The notes: generated by a model not told the origin, from the sequence alone. A stretch of 64,000 nucleotides of DNA from Sphingobacterium bambusae (GCF_033955345.1 NZ_CP138332.1:2170001-2234000), one strand, 5' to 3'; numbered from the stretch's first letter, positions 41,413 through 51,227 are shown. Numbers and translations: made by a program.

Positions 41413-42438
41413 TTATTTGTTCAATGCCAATTGTACGGCCGATTCTATTGCTAAAATCATCGCATCTGGACTAGCCACACCTTTACCCGCAATTTCGAAA
41501 GCTGTACCATGATCTACCGAGGTGCGGATAATAGGTAGCCCCATCGTGATGTTTACCCCTTTGACGCTGTCCATCTGCTTTTTCTCGGCATTCCATTTAA
41601 ATCCTGTCAGTTTGAAGGGGATGTGTCCTTGGTCATGATACATCGCCACAATGCCGCCATAGTGGCCGGTAGCTGCCTTGGAAAAAAGCGTATCCGCTGG
41701 CACGGGCCCATCGACATCAAAGCCCCTTTCCCGGGCTTCGAGCACTGCTGGTAAGATTTCCTCGTCATCTTCCGTCCCGAACAATCCGGAGTCCCCGGCA
41801 TGGGGGTTCAAACCGGCAATACCGATCTTCAAGTTACTTTCGCCCAAGCTGATCAAGCCCTGTTGAAGCAGATCAACGACCTCTAGGATACGTTCTTTCT
41901 TCACCAGATCACAGGCTTGCCGCAAGGATACATGGGTGGATACATGGATCACTTTCATATTATCTTCGACCAGCAGCATGGCATATTTCTTGGTGCCGGT
42001 ATAGTGCGCGTAGATTTCGGTGTGCCCCGCAAAATGATGCCCCGCTTCGTTGATAGATTTCTTATTGATCGGACCGGTTACGGTCGCATCGATGCTGCCC
42101 GCCAGTGCTAGTTCGATTACTTTGGTCACGGACTCGAAGGAAGCTGCGCCGGCTTCTGCGGAAATCTCGCCGAAGGTTACTTTCGACAGGTCTGTATTTT
42201 TAAGATCAAATACATCGGCTGTTCCACTAGAAAACTGAGCATCAGCAACTTTATCGATCCGGTGGATGGTCAATGGTATTTGCAATTGTTCCGCGATCTG
42301 TTCAAATACCGCTGCATCGCCCACCAAAATGGGGCTACAAATATCTTGCACACGGCTGTCCAACAAAGCCTTTAGTGCGATTTCAGGGCCTATACTGGCC
42401 GGATCGCCCATTGTTATACCGATAATAGGTTTATACAT
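41413..42438 (-). CDS. PdxA-family 4-phospho-acid-sugar dehydrogenase (PdxA2-like)
   Basis: A 341-residue cytoplasmic enzyme. The PdxA blocks are complete: GITMGDPASIGPEI, TGPINKKSI, AGHTE (His139), STHVSL (His169), AGLNPHAGD (His213), MYHDQGHIPFK (His268) and RTSVDHGTAF. The metal-site histidines match those of E. coli PdxA. Genomic pairing with a DUF1537 kinase points to the catabolic PdxA2 role: NAD-dependent oxidation and decarboxylation of D-threonate or D-erythronate 4-phosphate to dihydroxyacetone phosphate, not vitamin B6 synthesis. It overlaps the aldolase gene by 8 bp. Confidence 0.9.
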   Translation of the reverse strand: MYKPIIGITMGDPASIGPEIALKALLDSRVQDICSPILVGDAAVFEQIAEQLQIPLTIHRIDKVADAQFSSGTADVFDLKNTDLSKVTFGEISAEAGAASFESVTKVIELALAGSIDATVTGPINKKSINEAGHHFAGHTEIYAHYTGTKKYAMLLVEDNMKVIHVSTHVSLRQACDLVKKERILEVVDLLQQGLISLGESNLKIGIAGLNPHAGDSGLFGTEDDEEILPAVLEARERGFDVDGPVPADTLFSKAATGHYGGIVAMYHDQGHIPFKLTGFKWNAEKKQMDSVKGVNITMGLPIIRTSVDHGTAFEIAGKGVASPDAMILAIESAVQLALNK

Positions 42439-43384
42439 GATTTACCAGATTCAGTTTTATATTTTCTTTCGTAACTAGTGCTTGAAAGGCATCAATGAGG
42501 GCATATTCCTCTTGGCTGCTCAGTGTATGCAAAGGCGGCATCATAAAGGGTTCACACAATCCCAACTGTTTCATTAGTACTTTTAGCCCCCACAATGATT
42601 CACCTAATGATTTATTGGCTTGATAGAGCGCTCCAATATCGTCCGACTGCTTTTGCAAGCGATCTGCTAGCGCCGTATCTTGCTGTTCGACGGCCCTGCA
42701 CATGTCTGTATAGATCGCTGGAGCAAAATTTCCGGAGCTTGGGATAATGCCATCACTACCATGCAACAAAGCGTAGGCACATGCACCCGCCCAGCCCATG
42801 TAATGTTTAAAATCCGTGCGATCCTTCCATAAGTGCAGGGATTGATCAAGACGTTCCATACTGCGTTCAGAATCTTTCACCGCTACGATCTTAGGGTGAT
42901 AACTCAACCGATCAAGCAGGTCAAGCGGGATAGACATATGTGTTGTTGCCGGAATATTATAGACGATCAGGTTATTCGGGATAGCCTCGGCCAGATCAAG
43001 GAAATATTTTTCCATTTGTACCTCGGACAGCTTGTAATAGGTCGGCAGTGTAGCTGCTACAGCTGCCACACCTAGGCTATGTGCCGAATGGGCAAAGGCA
43101 ATAGAGTCTTCCAAGATATTGGACGATATGCCTACGTATAGTTTACTTTCTATAGGTTTGTGCGCGACGGCTACCTGCAGATATTCTTCCTTAAAAGCGT
43201 TGGATAAGGAAGCAGACTCACCCGTTGTTCCTAATATAAATGGAATTGCTCCATTGGCATAGAGGTAAGCGAATATGCGCGCCACGGCATCTTGATCCAG
43301 ACTTAGGTCTTCTTTCAAGGGCGCAACGACCGGAACGATCGCTTCTTTGTTTTTCAATTCTTCTTTCATGTTAATAGGCCGCAT
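42431..43384 (-). CDS. DHDPS/NanA-superfamily class I aldolase
   Basis: A 317-residue cytoplasmic TIM-barrel aldolase. GTTGES (52-57) for the pyruvate carboxylate, Tyr142 in VYNIPATTHMS and Schiff-base Lys170 in IVAVKDSE are all present. The superfamily condenses or cleaves pyruvate with an aldehyde: N-acetylneuraminate lyase, KDG aldolase, DapA. DapA biosynthesis is unlikely in this operon. I infer retro-aldol cleavage of a 3-deoxy-2-ulosonic acid. The ATG at 43384 overlaps the dehydrogenase gene by 14 bp; Met6 (ATG at 43369) would start just clear of it and is an equally good start. Confidence 0.87.
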   Translation of the reverse strand: MRPINMKEELKNKEAIVPVVAPLKEDLSLDQDAVARIFAYLYANGAIPFILGTTGESASLSNAFKEEYLQVAVAHKPIESKLYVGISSNILEDSIAFAHSAHSLGVAAVAATLPTYYKLSEVQMEKYFLDLAEAIPNNLIVYNIPATTHMSIPLDLLDRLSYHPKIVAVKDSERSMERLDQSLHLWKDRTDFKHYMGWAGACAYALLHGSDGIIPSSGNFAPAIYTDMCRAVEQQDTALADRLQKQSDDIGALYQANKSLGESLWGLKVLMKQLGLCEPFMMPPLHTLSSQEEYALIDAFQALVTKENIKLNLVNHV

Positions 43385-44522
43385 TAAATAGGTTTATAGC
43401 ATCCGGCAGAGTGACTTCTCGCGGATTATTGATTAGTAGTCTTGTTATCTTGAGGGCATCTTCAGCCATCTGTGGAATAGCTTCTTTCGGAATATCCACA
43501 TCCCGCAAACGTGCTGGTATACCACATGCTTCGATAAGCTCACGTACCTTGGCAATACCGGCCTTGGCGGTTTCTTCATCGCTATCTTGCCGGGAACAAC
43601 CCAACGCAATAGCGACCTCGGCATATTTCTTAGGCGCAGCGCTGTAGTTGAACTCCATCACATAAGGCAATAGCAGCGCATTGGAAAGTCCATGTGGCAA
43701 GTGAAACATACTGCCTAAAGGATAGGATAACGCGTGCACCGCAGCGGTATTGACAGGTCCTAAACAGAATCCACCCAACATGCTTCCCATAGCCACTTCG
43801 CTCCTCGCCTGCTCATTTTTCCCGTTTCTCACCGCCTCGACCAAGTTAGCCGCGATAAGACGCATACCTTCGAAGGCATACATATCAATAAAAGGCTGTG
43901 AAAATTTATTGGTGTAGGCTTCCAGGCAGTGTGTTAACGCATCAAGGCCCGTTGCCGCTGTGATGGCAGGCGGCACACCGAGCGTCAGCAATGGATCGAC
44001 ATACACCGCATCAGGCACCAAAAATGGGCTGATAATGCCTTTCTTCTGATTATCATCATCCACCAAAATGGCATTTGGAGAAACCTCGCTTCCTGTTCCG
44101 GCCGTACTTGGGGCGCAGATCAGGCGGACGGATCTTCCTTGTAACAGCCCATTACCCACAATTTCTTCCAGCGATTGGCTGCCACTCAGCTGTGCTGCAA
44201 CGAGCTTGGCGACATCCAAGACGCTGCCTCCTCCAATACCGATGACGGTATCAGCCTGCACGGGTCTATATTGCTCCAAAATATTTTTAAAATCAGCGAA
44301 TGAAGGCTCCTGCTCGATGGTTGTATCGACGAGCAGCTCGACACCTTTTCCTTCTAGATGGGCAAAAAAATCGGCCAAGGATTCCAGCAAAGGTTTGATG
44401 GTCATAATGATGACCGTTTTGCTACCCTGCGCAACCACATCTTCTGCAAGCTGAGCTAGCACTCCATTTCCAAAAACGAGCTTCCCCGGAAAATTAATCT
44501 TTAACATACGCGCTGCTGACAT
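43371..44522 (-). CDS. Iron-containing (group III) alcohol dehydrogenase
   Basis: A 383-residue cytoplasmic NAD(P)-dependent enzyme. GGGSVLDVAK (98-106), APSTAGTGSEVSP and the metal ligands Asp194 and His198 (GLDALTHCLEAY), His263 (VHALSYPLG) and His277 (FHLPHGLSN) are intact. Family members reduce short aldehydes such as lactaldehyde, succinic semialdehyde or 4-hydroxybutyrate-related compounds. In the cassette with the aldolase and the four-carbon kinase, it could reduce the four-carbon aldehyde acid left by aldol cleavage to threonate. An alternative is reduction of L-lactaldehyde from rhamnose or fucose. It is 18 bp after the sialidase-like gene. Confidence 0.9.
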   Translation of the reverse strand: MSAARMLKINFPGKLVFGNGVLAQLAEDVVAQGSKTVIIMTIKPLLESLADFFAHLEGKGVELLVDTTIEQEPSFADFKNILEQYRPVQADTVIGIGGGSVLDVAKLVAAQLSGSQSLEEIVGNGLLQGRSVRLICAPSTAGTGSEVSPNAILVDDDNQKKGIISPFLVPDAVYVDPLLTLGVPPAITAATGLDALTHCLEAYTNKFSQPFIDMYAFEGMRLIAANLVEAVRNGKNEQARSEVAMGSMLGGFCLGPVNTAAVHALSYPLGSMFHLPHGLSNALLLPYVMEFNYSAAPKKYAEVAIALGCSRQDSDEETAKAGIAKVRELIEACGIPARLRDVDIPKEAIPQMAEDALKITRLLINNPREVTLPDAINLFNAAY

Positions 44523-44540
44523 TGTTTATTTTTCGTGTTA

Positions 44541-45689
44541 TTATTCTTCTTCGGCTTTGTAGGTTTCCAAGCTAGGCAAGCTGTAGCCCTTCACTTTTGG
44601 CCAAATACCATTTTTTATCTTTCTTCGCTTCAGTTTGCTGGGGTCTACCACCACGTGCTTCATTTTTTGCCTTCTCCAGGTATAGACAAAGTGAAGCATG
44701 CCGTCCTGCGTCTGGATAACGGCAGGATACGAATATTGACTGATCGGCGAATCTTCCAAGATCAATACGGCATCCCAATTTTTACCGTCTTTCGATACCG
44801 CAACATTCAATGGTGTGCGTGCTCCCTTTGGATTATCTTTCGGTGGCAGTACGTGGTTGTACACCAGTACATGTGTACCGTTTTTCATGGTTACAGCATC
44901 CGTGCCCGAGTTGTTGTTTGGAAGGCTGATTTTCTTTAACGGCGACCAAGTTTCTCCATTGTCTGTCGACCAAGATTCAACAAGGGCCCAGTTACGGCTA
45001 CGTGCCAGTATTTGTAATGTGCCGTTACCATGATCCAGAATACTCGGTTGTATGGCGTTCAGGTTGTCTTCCCCCCGTGCTATCGGCCCTACCTTTCGCC
45101 AGGTTTTACCAAAGTCGGGGCTGATTTCGAAATGAATATTCCAGCCATTTCCTTCGGTGCTGGTCGGCGCTATTAAATTACCATTCGCTAGTAACACAGG
45201 CTTATTCTTGACTGGGCCAATGTAACCTTCGAGAAGCTTTTCTGCGGCAGACCAGGTTTTGCCACCATCGTGCGAACGCTTGATCATTCCCCACCATTCC
45301 GAAGGCTTAGGGCCGATTTTATAAAATAGCAGAAGCTCGCCCCCGGGCACTTGATACAGCACCGGATTCCAGGTAGGCAACCTACTGCCATCTTCCTGCA
45401 CACCGTCGGCGGCAGAAACCGGAGGTGTCCAAGCTCCGTTTTCAAATCGACAGGTATAGATTTCTACATCGGGATGCCGCTCGCGCGTGCCCCCGAAAAA
45501 AGCATAGACCAATCCGTTGGGCGTTTCGGCCAGTGTGGCGGAGTGGCAGGACGGAAAAGCTGCTTTCTCATAGATAAATTCATCCTTGACAATCCCTTTT
45601 CGCCATTTGTAAAGCGCATTCTCCTGTGCTGCCCCCATCAGGGACAACAACAAAAGAAGAACCGTCGCTATTCGTTTATCCATTATCAT
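44541..45689 (-). CDS. Exported sialidase-fold glycosidase (BNR_2)
   Basis: A 382-residue exported protein (signal ending GAAQ) with a six-bladed sialidase-like propeller. Asp-box repeats: SHDGGKTWS, SPDFGKTWRK, STDNGETWS and SKDGKNWDAV; AFFGGTRERHPDVEIY carries the arginine region. The fold hosts sialidases and hydrolases of other 2-ulosonic acids (Kdn, Kdo) as well as unrelated activities. There are no sialic-acid genes here, and the next genes downstream are the aldolase cassette, so a ulosonic acid of RG-II (Kdo or Dha) is an attractive but unproven substrate. It is 3 bp after a GH78 gene. Confidence 0.75.
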   Translation of the reverse strand: MIMDKRIATVLLLLLSLMGAAQENALYKWRKGIVKDEFIYEKAAFPSCHSATLAETPNGLVYAFFGGTRERHPDVEIYTCRFENGAWTPPVSAADGVQEDGSRLPTWNPVLYQVPGGELLLFYKIGPKPSEWWGMIKRSHDGGKTWSAAEKLLEGYIGPVKNKPVLLANGNLIAPTSTEGNGWNIHFEISPDFGKTWRKVGPIARGEDNLNAIQPSILDHGNGTLQILARSRNWALVESWSTDNGETWSPLKKISLPNNNSGTDAVTMKNGTHVLVYNHVLPPKDNPKGARTPLNVAVSKDGKNWDAVLILEDSPISQYSYPAVIQTQDGMLHFVYTWRRQKMKHVVVDPSKLKRRKIKNGIWPKVKGYSLPSLETYKAEEE

Positions 45690-45692
45690 ATC

Positions 45693-48431
45693 CTATTGTT
45701 TGATCTTGAATTCGTATTCGCCAGAGCCGATCTCGAGCAAGACCTGGTCTTTTTCTGTTTCTAAATAGTGGATGCCCTCAACCTTGTCCAGCTTCTTGCC
45801 ACGTTCTGTGATAGCGTCCAATGCCGCTGTGGGCATAGATACACGTGCGCTGCTGTTTGCCGGAATATGTATCTTCCACAAAAGCTGTTTCTTGTCTCTT
45901 TTCCAAGAAGAGCGGATCAAGCCGTGCAAGCTTTCATAGCTTGCATCGACATGCTGTAGACCTTCCACAAAGCTTGGATTCATCACAATCGACTCGAACG
46001 CATGATCTCCCGATTTAATCCCGGCCAAATTTTCGTAATACCAGATCAACAGATCGCCCAGCATCATCACGTGGTTCTGCGAATTCATCTTAGGATGTGC
46101 CGTATTGCCGTTCCAAAGCTCCCAAATGGTGGTCGCTCCGTTGTCGATCATGTATCCCCAAGAAGGGTATGTTTTTTTTGTTGCCAATGTATAGGCTAGA
46201 TCTGCCCTGCCCATTTCGGTGAGCGTACGCATGATCCACTGCGTACCGACCACGCCCGTACTGAGGTGTCCCTTATTTTCCTGCGCTATAATCTCCACAA
46301 TGCGCGCCGCTAGCCGATCCTTGTTTTCTTCTTCTACAAGTTGAAAATACATCGCCAAGAGATTATCGGTCAAACTGTTGCTACCATAATATCCAGCGGC
46401 ATTGTAAAAGCGCTTATTGAAATCTTTCTTCAACTGCATAGCCTGCGCAGCATATTCGACAGTATCCTGCGCCTGATTCGTCAACACACTAAACCGTTGC
46501 ATGGTATGCAACAGATGATAATAGAACGCCGAAGAAATTAAAGCACTGGGATATTTCTTATCGGCGATTTTGCCTCGTCCCTCTTCGATACTGGCTGGCG
46601 GAAAGCACCAATCGCCATAGCTATCCTTGGTGAGGATACCGTCCTTGTCGGTGTACCGCAAACGCATGTAGGCCATCCATTTCTTCATGGCTGGATAATG
46701 TTTTTCCAAAACACGGACATCTCCATTCTGCTGGTAGAGCATATCCGCAATAAAGAGGTATGTACCGGGCCAACTGATATTATCGCTGTAATAGCGCCAA
46801 AACGCCGGTGCTACATCCGGGATGGCTCCATCCTCCTTTTGTGACAAGCGGATGTCCTCGAGCCATTTCTCGTAGAGCAGCGTATTATCAAAAAGAAAAC
46901 TTTCCCCATAGGCACTCGTCGGTCGATCGCCCAGCCAAGGCTGCCGTTCATTGCGTTGCGGGCAATCTACTGGAATACCCTTGTAATTGGATGCAATGCC
47001 CCACCAGGCATTTTGGTGAATTTTATTCAATAGCGCGTTGGAGGAATGGAAAGTGCCGATACTGGCCATCTCATCATACACAAAACGGCCCACGAAATCC
47101 TGCTTTTGCAGATCGCCGGGATAGCCATCTATTTCCACATAACGGAATCCATGGTAGGTAAAACGCGGTTCCCACTCTTCCTGATCACCGCCTTTAAGAA
47201 TATACAGATCCGTCGCTTTGGCATCACGCAGATTTTCGGTGAAGAGCTCTCCATCATCCTGGAGCGACTCGGCGAAGCGTAACCGAATGGCCGTGCCCGC
47301 AATACCTTTCACCCGCATCTTTACCCAACCCGAGAAATTCTGGCCGAAATCCAAGATATACCGACCTGTTCCCTTCTTGCTTATCGCTACAGGAGCAATG
47401 TCCTGCATCACTTTCATATCACGATTAAGCTGGGCTTCATAGCGCCCCCCAGGCTCTTGCACGTAATCGGCTTTCATCCATGTTGCATCGTCAAATCCGG
47501 CATTTGCCCATCCCAACATTTCCTTACGAGCGTCATAGCTTTCTCCATCATACTCATTGTTTGCCGTGATAGGGCCGCCAGCAGTGCCCTTCCAGCTATC
47601 ATCGGTCTTGACCACCTCTGTGCTCCCGTCCAAATAGGTAAGCATAAGCTGCATCTGCATTTTGGGAAAGCCGAAGGTCTTAACCTTGTAAGGCTTTGCC
47701 TGCCGCATGGCATAAAAACGGCCGTTGCCCAATATAACACCTATAGCCTGCGGTCCTTCTTGGATCAGGGCGGTGACATCATGCACATGGTATTTGATAT
47801 TTTCTGTATAGTCGGTCGGCGATGGCGCAAGCACTTGGTTGCCCACTTTTTTGCCATTGATGTAAAGTTCATATAGACCCAGCCCCATAATATAGGCCGT
47901 TGCTTCTTTCAGGGGTTTACGCAGGGTGAACTCCTTTCTAAAGTAACGTGCCGAGAGCTGTCCGGAATCTTTGTTGTCGGAGGGAAAATATTTATCGAAA
48001 CCAATCCAACGCCCCAGCCAGTCTTTATAGTACAACAGGCCCATGCGCCAAGATGCAGGAACTGACCAAGAAGATTCGCCCTTATTGGTGTACACCTTTA
48101 CTTTCCAAAATACCGCTTCGCGGGATGAAAGTCCTTTGCCGGCATAATAGGCACTGATGCTATTGGACGACTTCGTTAGGCCCGAGTCCCAAAGATCACC
48201 CACATTTTGGTTTAGCTTTTCCAAGGATGAAGCGACAAGAATGTGGTATGCAGTTTGTTTTACGGCCCTTTCGGATGCTTCGATTTTCCAGCTCAAGCGA
48301 GGCTGTTGTTTATCGATGGTCTGTGGATTATCGAGCAATTCGCAACGCAGATCGCGCACATGCGTACTAGCCCGCAGATCAACAAGGATCAGGGTACAGA
48401 CAAGGATTAACAGATATTTCAGCACATTCAT
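45693..48431 (-). CDS. GH78 alpha-L-rhamnosidase (long form, B)
   Basis: A 912-residue exported protein with the complete GH78 architecture: fibronectin-like domain (about 24-130), N-terminal sandwich with GLYELYINGKKVGNQVLAPS, middle domain (DFGQNFSGWVKMRVKG) and the (alpha/alpha)6 barrel. The catalytic loop GIPVDCPQRNERQPWLGD gives Asp489, Glu495 and Asp502. It ends with a C-terminal sandwich. It is distinct from the other long GH78 (32146), so the two probably cut different alpha-rhamnosyl linkages. It lies 18 bp after a GH2 gene and 3 bp before the sialidase-like gene. Confidence 0.94.
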   Translation of the reverse strand: MNVLKYLLILVCTLILVDLRASTHVRDLRCELLDNPQTIDKQQPRLSWKIEASERAVKQTAYHILVASSLEKLNQNVGDLWDSGLTKSSNSISAYYAGKGLSSREAVFWKVKVYTNKGESSWSVPASWRMGLLYYKDWLGRWIGFDKYFPSDNKDSGQLSARYFRKEFTLRKPLKEATAYIMGLGLYELYINGKKVGNQVLAPSPTDYTENIKYHVHDVTALIQEGPQAIGVILGNGRFYAMRQAKPYKVKTFGFPKMQMQLMLTYLDGSTEVVKTDDSWKGTAGGPITANNEYDGESYDARKEMLGWANAGFDDATWMKADYVQEPGGRYEAQLNRDMKVMQDIAPVAISKKGTGRYILDFGQNFSGWVKMRVKGIAGTAIRLRFAESLQDDGELFTENLRDAKATDLYILKGGDQEEWEPRFTYHGFRYVEIDGYPGDLQKQDFVGRFVYDEMASIGTFHSSNALLNKIHQNAWWGIASNYKGIPVDCPQRNERQPWLGDRPTSAYGESFLFDNTLLYEKWLEDIRLSQKEDGAIPDVAPAFWRYYSDNISWPGTYLFIADMLYQQNGDVRVLEKHYPAMKKWMAYMRLRYTDKDGILTKDSYGDWCFPPASIEEGRGKIADKKYPSALISSAFYYHLLHTMQRFSVLTNQAQDTVEYAAQAMQLKKDFNKRFYNAAGYYGSNSLTDNLLAMYFQLVEEENKDRLAARIVEIIAQENKGHLSTGVVGTQWIMRTLTEMGRADLAYTLATKKTYPSWGYMIDNGATTIWELWNGNTAHPKMNSQNHVMMLGDLLIWYYENLAGIKSGDHAFESIVMNPSFVEGLQHVDASYESLHGLIRSSWKRDKKQLLWKIHIPANSSARVSMPTAALDAITERGKKLDKVEGIHYLETEKDQVLLEIGSGEYEFKIKQ

Positions 48432-48449
48432 CTTTATTCGCTTTGCGGT

Positions 48450-51227
48450 CTACTGCCCAGAAAAATCAAAATACAGTTGCATATGTAATGCCCGTATGGG
48501 CTCTTTCTCGAAATCGTAGTACACATGCTTCATGCCCATAGGGCCTGTGGTCTCCGGCTTTTGTGTTTTTGTACCAATGGCCGAGATACCGTTCATAAAG
48601 GAGATATCACCCGAAGGGAAGGTTGGTTCCATATTTTTCCAATCGGTATCCTGTTGTTCCTTTGGAGTGTACAAGCGTAAAAAGACATCCTCCCGGTCGG
48701 TAAAAACACGAAATGATTGTGATTTCAGCTTAAATGTCGCCCAGTACATATTGGCGTGGTATCCTTTAAATTCAGGATATTCGAAAGGCACTTCGCCGGT
48801 CGCAACATCGTTGTAGGCTTTTTCCCATATACCGAAACGGTTACCCTTTATTCTGTTTTTCCATACTCGGTATGGACCCATCCCCATGTATTCCACGCCT
48901 TCGATTTCCTTTTCAGGCAGATCAAAATTTACCCCCACAAAACGGGTGAAGTAGCTTTCCGGAAAATACTGCACGTGCATTTTCAACTGGCCGGAAGGAT
49001 AGATTGTCCATTGCAGGGTATTGTAGCTTTCTTTTTTATCAAAAGCCGATTCGATGATCAAGGTATCGGCGAGACGACGCATGCTGAACGACTTGTAGTT
49101 GTTTACCGCTTCCTGCAATACGGGGCCTTTGCCAAAAGGAATCAATCCTTTTCCGTTTTTCACTTCCTCTAACAGGCCGGTCGTCTTATCAAATCGATAG
49201 TGGATGCCGCCAGCCTGTACCAAAAAGGCATCTGCGGTCTCCTGCGCTTCCACTTTATCACCAGCGGTTTTCAGCTTCGTCGCCGCAATGCGGCTGGGCA
49301 GGCTTATCGGAAAGCTCCAGGTGAATATTTCCTTGCCATTGCTATCGTTGGCCTTGATGTACAGCGCATCGTAGCTGTGCCAATCTGCCGGCAGATCAAC
49401 CTTTAGTATCCCCTTGGCATAGGGTGCAATATTTGGAGAAGCCATAGTGCCAGTTTTTGAACTCGCCGAAGTTCCTTCCAGCTTGCTTAGTTCATAGCTA
49501 AAGCTACAGTTTGCAGTATTGGTAAAGGCATAGCGGTTTTCAATCGTGAATTCGCCGTTAAAAGCAGCAGTCATTTCCCTTTTTTCGAAGAAGATGGGAC
49601 TCCACACCTCTTTTATGGTGTAAAAACTTCCTTCCCGTTCATAATGAGGACCAACGATGCCATCGGCTCCTCGATTGCCATCAGTATCCAATATACCGCC
49701 CTTATCGGTGCGTTTTATACCCTGATCCTGGAAGTCCCACAGGAAGCCTCCTGCCGACAGAGGATTGGCCCACATAGCTTTCCAATAATCTTCAATGCCT
49801 GCACCATGTCCGCCATCATACATACCATGCAGAAATTCGGTAGGCATCACGATATTATGACCATGGTCATACGTACCGATACCGTAATTGTACTCGCGGT
49901 AGTGGGTCGTTTCGAACCCTCCATATACGGCCCAAGGATAGATAAGCGGTCGTTTCTGTATGTCCTGTTCAAAGAATGTCGCATCCAGCTCTGGGTTATG
50001 CCCACCTTCATTGCCATTTGCCCAAAAGATAATGGAGGGATTGTTTTCGGACACGCGGATCATCTCTTTCAGCAATTTCGTGCCCGTTGGCGTATCGTAA
50101 TGCCCATGCCAGCCCCCCAATTCATTCATCACATATAGTCCAAGCGAGTCACAAACGTCCAAAAAATGGCTATCGGGCGGATAGTGCGCCATACGGACGG
50201 CATTCATATTCATCTCTTTCATCAGCAATACATCGTGGACACTTAATGCTTTGCTCGTTGTACGTCCCGATTCTGGATGAAAGGAATGTCTGTTTACGCC
50301 TTTAAATTTTATTTTCTGCCCATTGATGTATACGCCGTCACGTTGGCGTACCTCAATCGTCCGGAAACCTACCTGTTGATGGATACGGTGCTGTTCTTTT
50401 CCTTTTTGCGAGAGGATCACCTCTGCTTTGTATAGATTGGGAAATTCGGCCGACCAAAGTGCTGGCTTTTCAAACGTCCCTTCGACCCAGGTTTCCGCTC
50501 CTTGCACGGCTTGGTGTATGGGCTTACCAAAGGCTTTGCCCTCGGCATCGTAAAGCTGCACGGCTACTGCATCGGCTGTTCCTTTCGTGTGTAGCTTCAT
50601 GCGCAGTGATCCATCGGCTTTGGCATCGACCGATAGGCGTTCGATGTGGTTCTTCGGCAGAATCTCCAAAAATACGGGTCTGAAAATACCGCCGAACACC
50701 CAAAAATCGCCTTCGCGTTCAGCCGCATTGACGGATTTATTGGCTGAATGTTTAGCGACCTCTACTTCGAGCAGATTCTCCTTGCCCCACTGTAGAAACT
50801 TGGAAATATCGTAGGAAAAGGTGTAGAAAGCGCCTTGATGTGGCGTGCCCACCAATTTACCGTTTACCTTCACCTGCGCATCGGTCATGACTCCTTCGAA
50901 AACCAGATTTACCTGTTTGTCCTTCCAACGGCGATCCACGGTGAAACGATGTCTGTAGCTTCCGATCTCTTTCCCCTTATCCGCCTCTTTATTGAAACCA
51001 TAATTGTATTTTCCGAAGCCTTGGAGCTCCCAGTTGGACGGAACGGGAATCGTGGTCCATTCACCGGCCTTCATGCCTTCGGACACTTTAAAATCCCACA
51101 GGATGCCATCATCTTTCCCTTTTCCGGACAGGTATTGCTTTACCGATTCCTGGGCCATCGTGCGGCCAGCAAAGGTAAGGAGTAGGCTGTACAGGAAAAT
51201 ACGGGTATAAAACTTCATATGCGGCAT
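48450..51227 (-). CDS. GH2 beta-galactosidase-type enzyme (third)
   Basis: A 925-residue exported protein (signal ending RTMAQ, residue 25). GH2 sandwich (VPSNWELQGFGKYNYG), Ig-like domain, TIM barrel and C-terminal sandwich are in order. The acid/base is Glu407 in FWANGNEGGHN and the nucleophile Glu464 in MPTEFLHGMYDGG. The motif after it, GGFLWDFQDQGIKR, is that of the LacZ-like barrel. It differs from the two other GH2 proteins in the window, giving three separate GH2 activities. The first ATG (51227) or Met4 (51218) may be used. Confidence 0.9.
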   Translation of the reverse strand: MPHMKFYTRIFLYSLLLTFAGRTMAQESVKQYLSGKGKDDGILWDFKVSEGMKAGEWTTIPVPSNWELQGFGKYNYGFNKEADKGKEIGSYRHRFTVDRRWKDKQVNLVFEGVMTDAQVKVNGKLVGTPHQGAFYTFSYDISKFLQWGKENLLEVEVAKHSANKSVNAAEREGDFWVFGGIFRPVFLEILPKNHIERLSVDAKADGSLRMKLHTKGTADAVAVQLYDAEGKAFGKPIHQAVQGAETWVEGTFEKPALWSAEFPNLYKAEVILSQKGKEQHRIHQQVGFRTIEVRQRDGVYINGQKIKFKGVNRHSFHPESGRTTSKALSVHDVLLMKEMNMNAVRMAHYPPDSHFLDVCDSLGLYVMNELGGWHGHYDTPTGTKLLKEMIRVSENNPSIIFWANGNEGGHNPELDATFFEQDIQKRPLIYPWAVYGGFETTHYREYNYGIGTYDHGHNIVMPTEFLHGMYDGGHGAGIEDYWKAMWANPLSAGGFLWDFQDQGIKRTDKGGILDTDGNRGADGIVGPHYEREGSFYTIKEVWSPIFFEKREMTAAFNGEFTIENRYAFTNTANCSFSYELSKLEGTSASSKTGTMASPNIAPYAKGILKVDLPADWHSYDALYIKANDSNGKEIFTWSFPISLPSRIAATKLKTAGDKVEAQETADAFLVQAGGIHYRFDKTTGLLEEVKNGKGLIPFGKGPVLQEAVNNYKSFSMRRLADTLIIESAFDKKESYNTLQWTIYPSGQLKMHVQYFPESYFTRFVGVNFDLPEKEIEGVEYMGMGPYRVWKNRIKGNRFGIWEKAYNDVATGEVPFEYPEFKGYHANMYWATFKLKSQSFRVFTDREDVFLRLYTPKEQQDTDWKNMEPTFPSGDISFMNGISAIGTKTQKPETTGPMGMKHVYYDFEKEPIRALHMQLYFDFSGQ

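Noticed and set aside
41413..42438. PdxA as vitamin B6 biosynthesis
   Set aside because: No other pyridoxal genes nearby; the overlap with the aldolase and adjacency to a DUF1537 kinase fit the catabolic PdxA2 role.
42431..43384. Dihydrodipicolinate synthase for lysine synthesis
   Set aside because: Located in a catabolic operon between a PdxA2-like gene and a dehydrogenase; the same fold serves ulosonic-acid aldolases.
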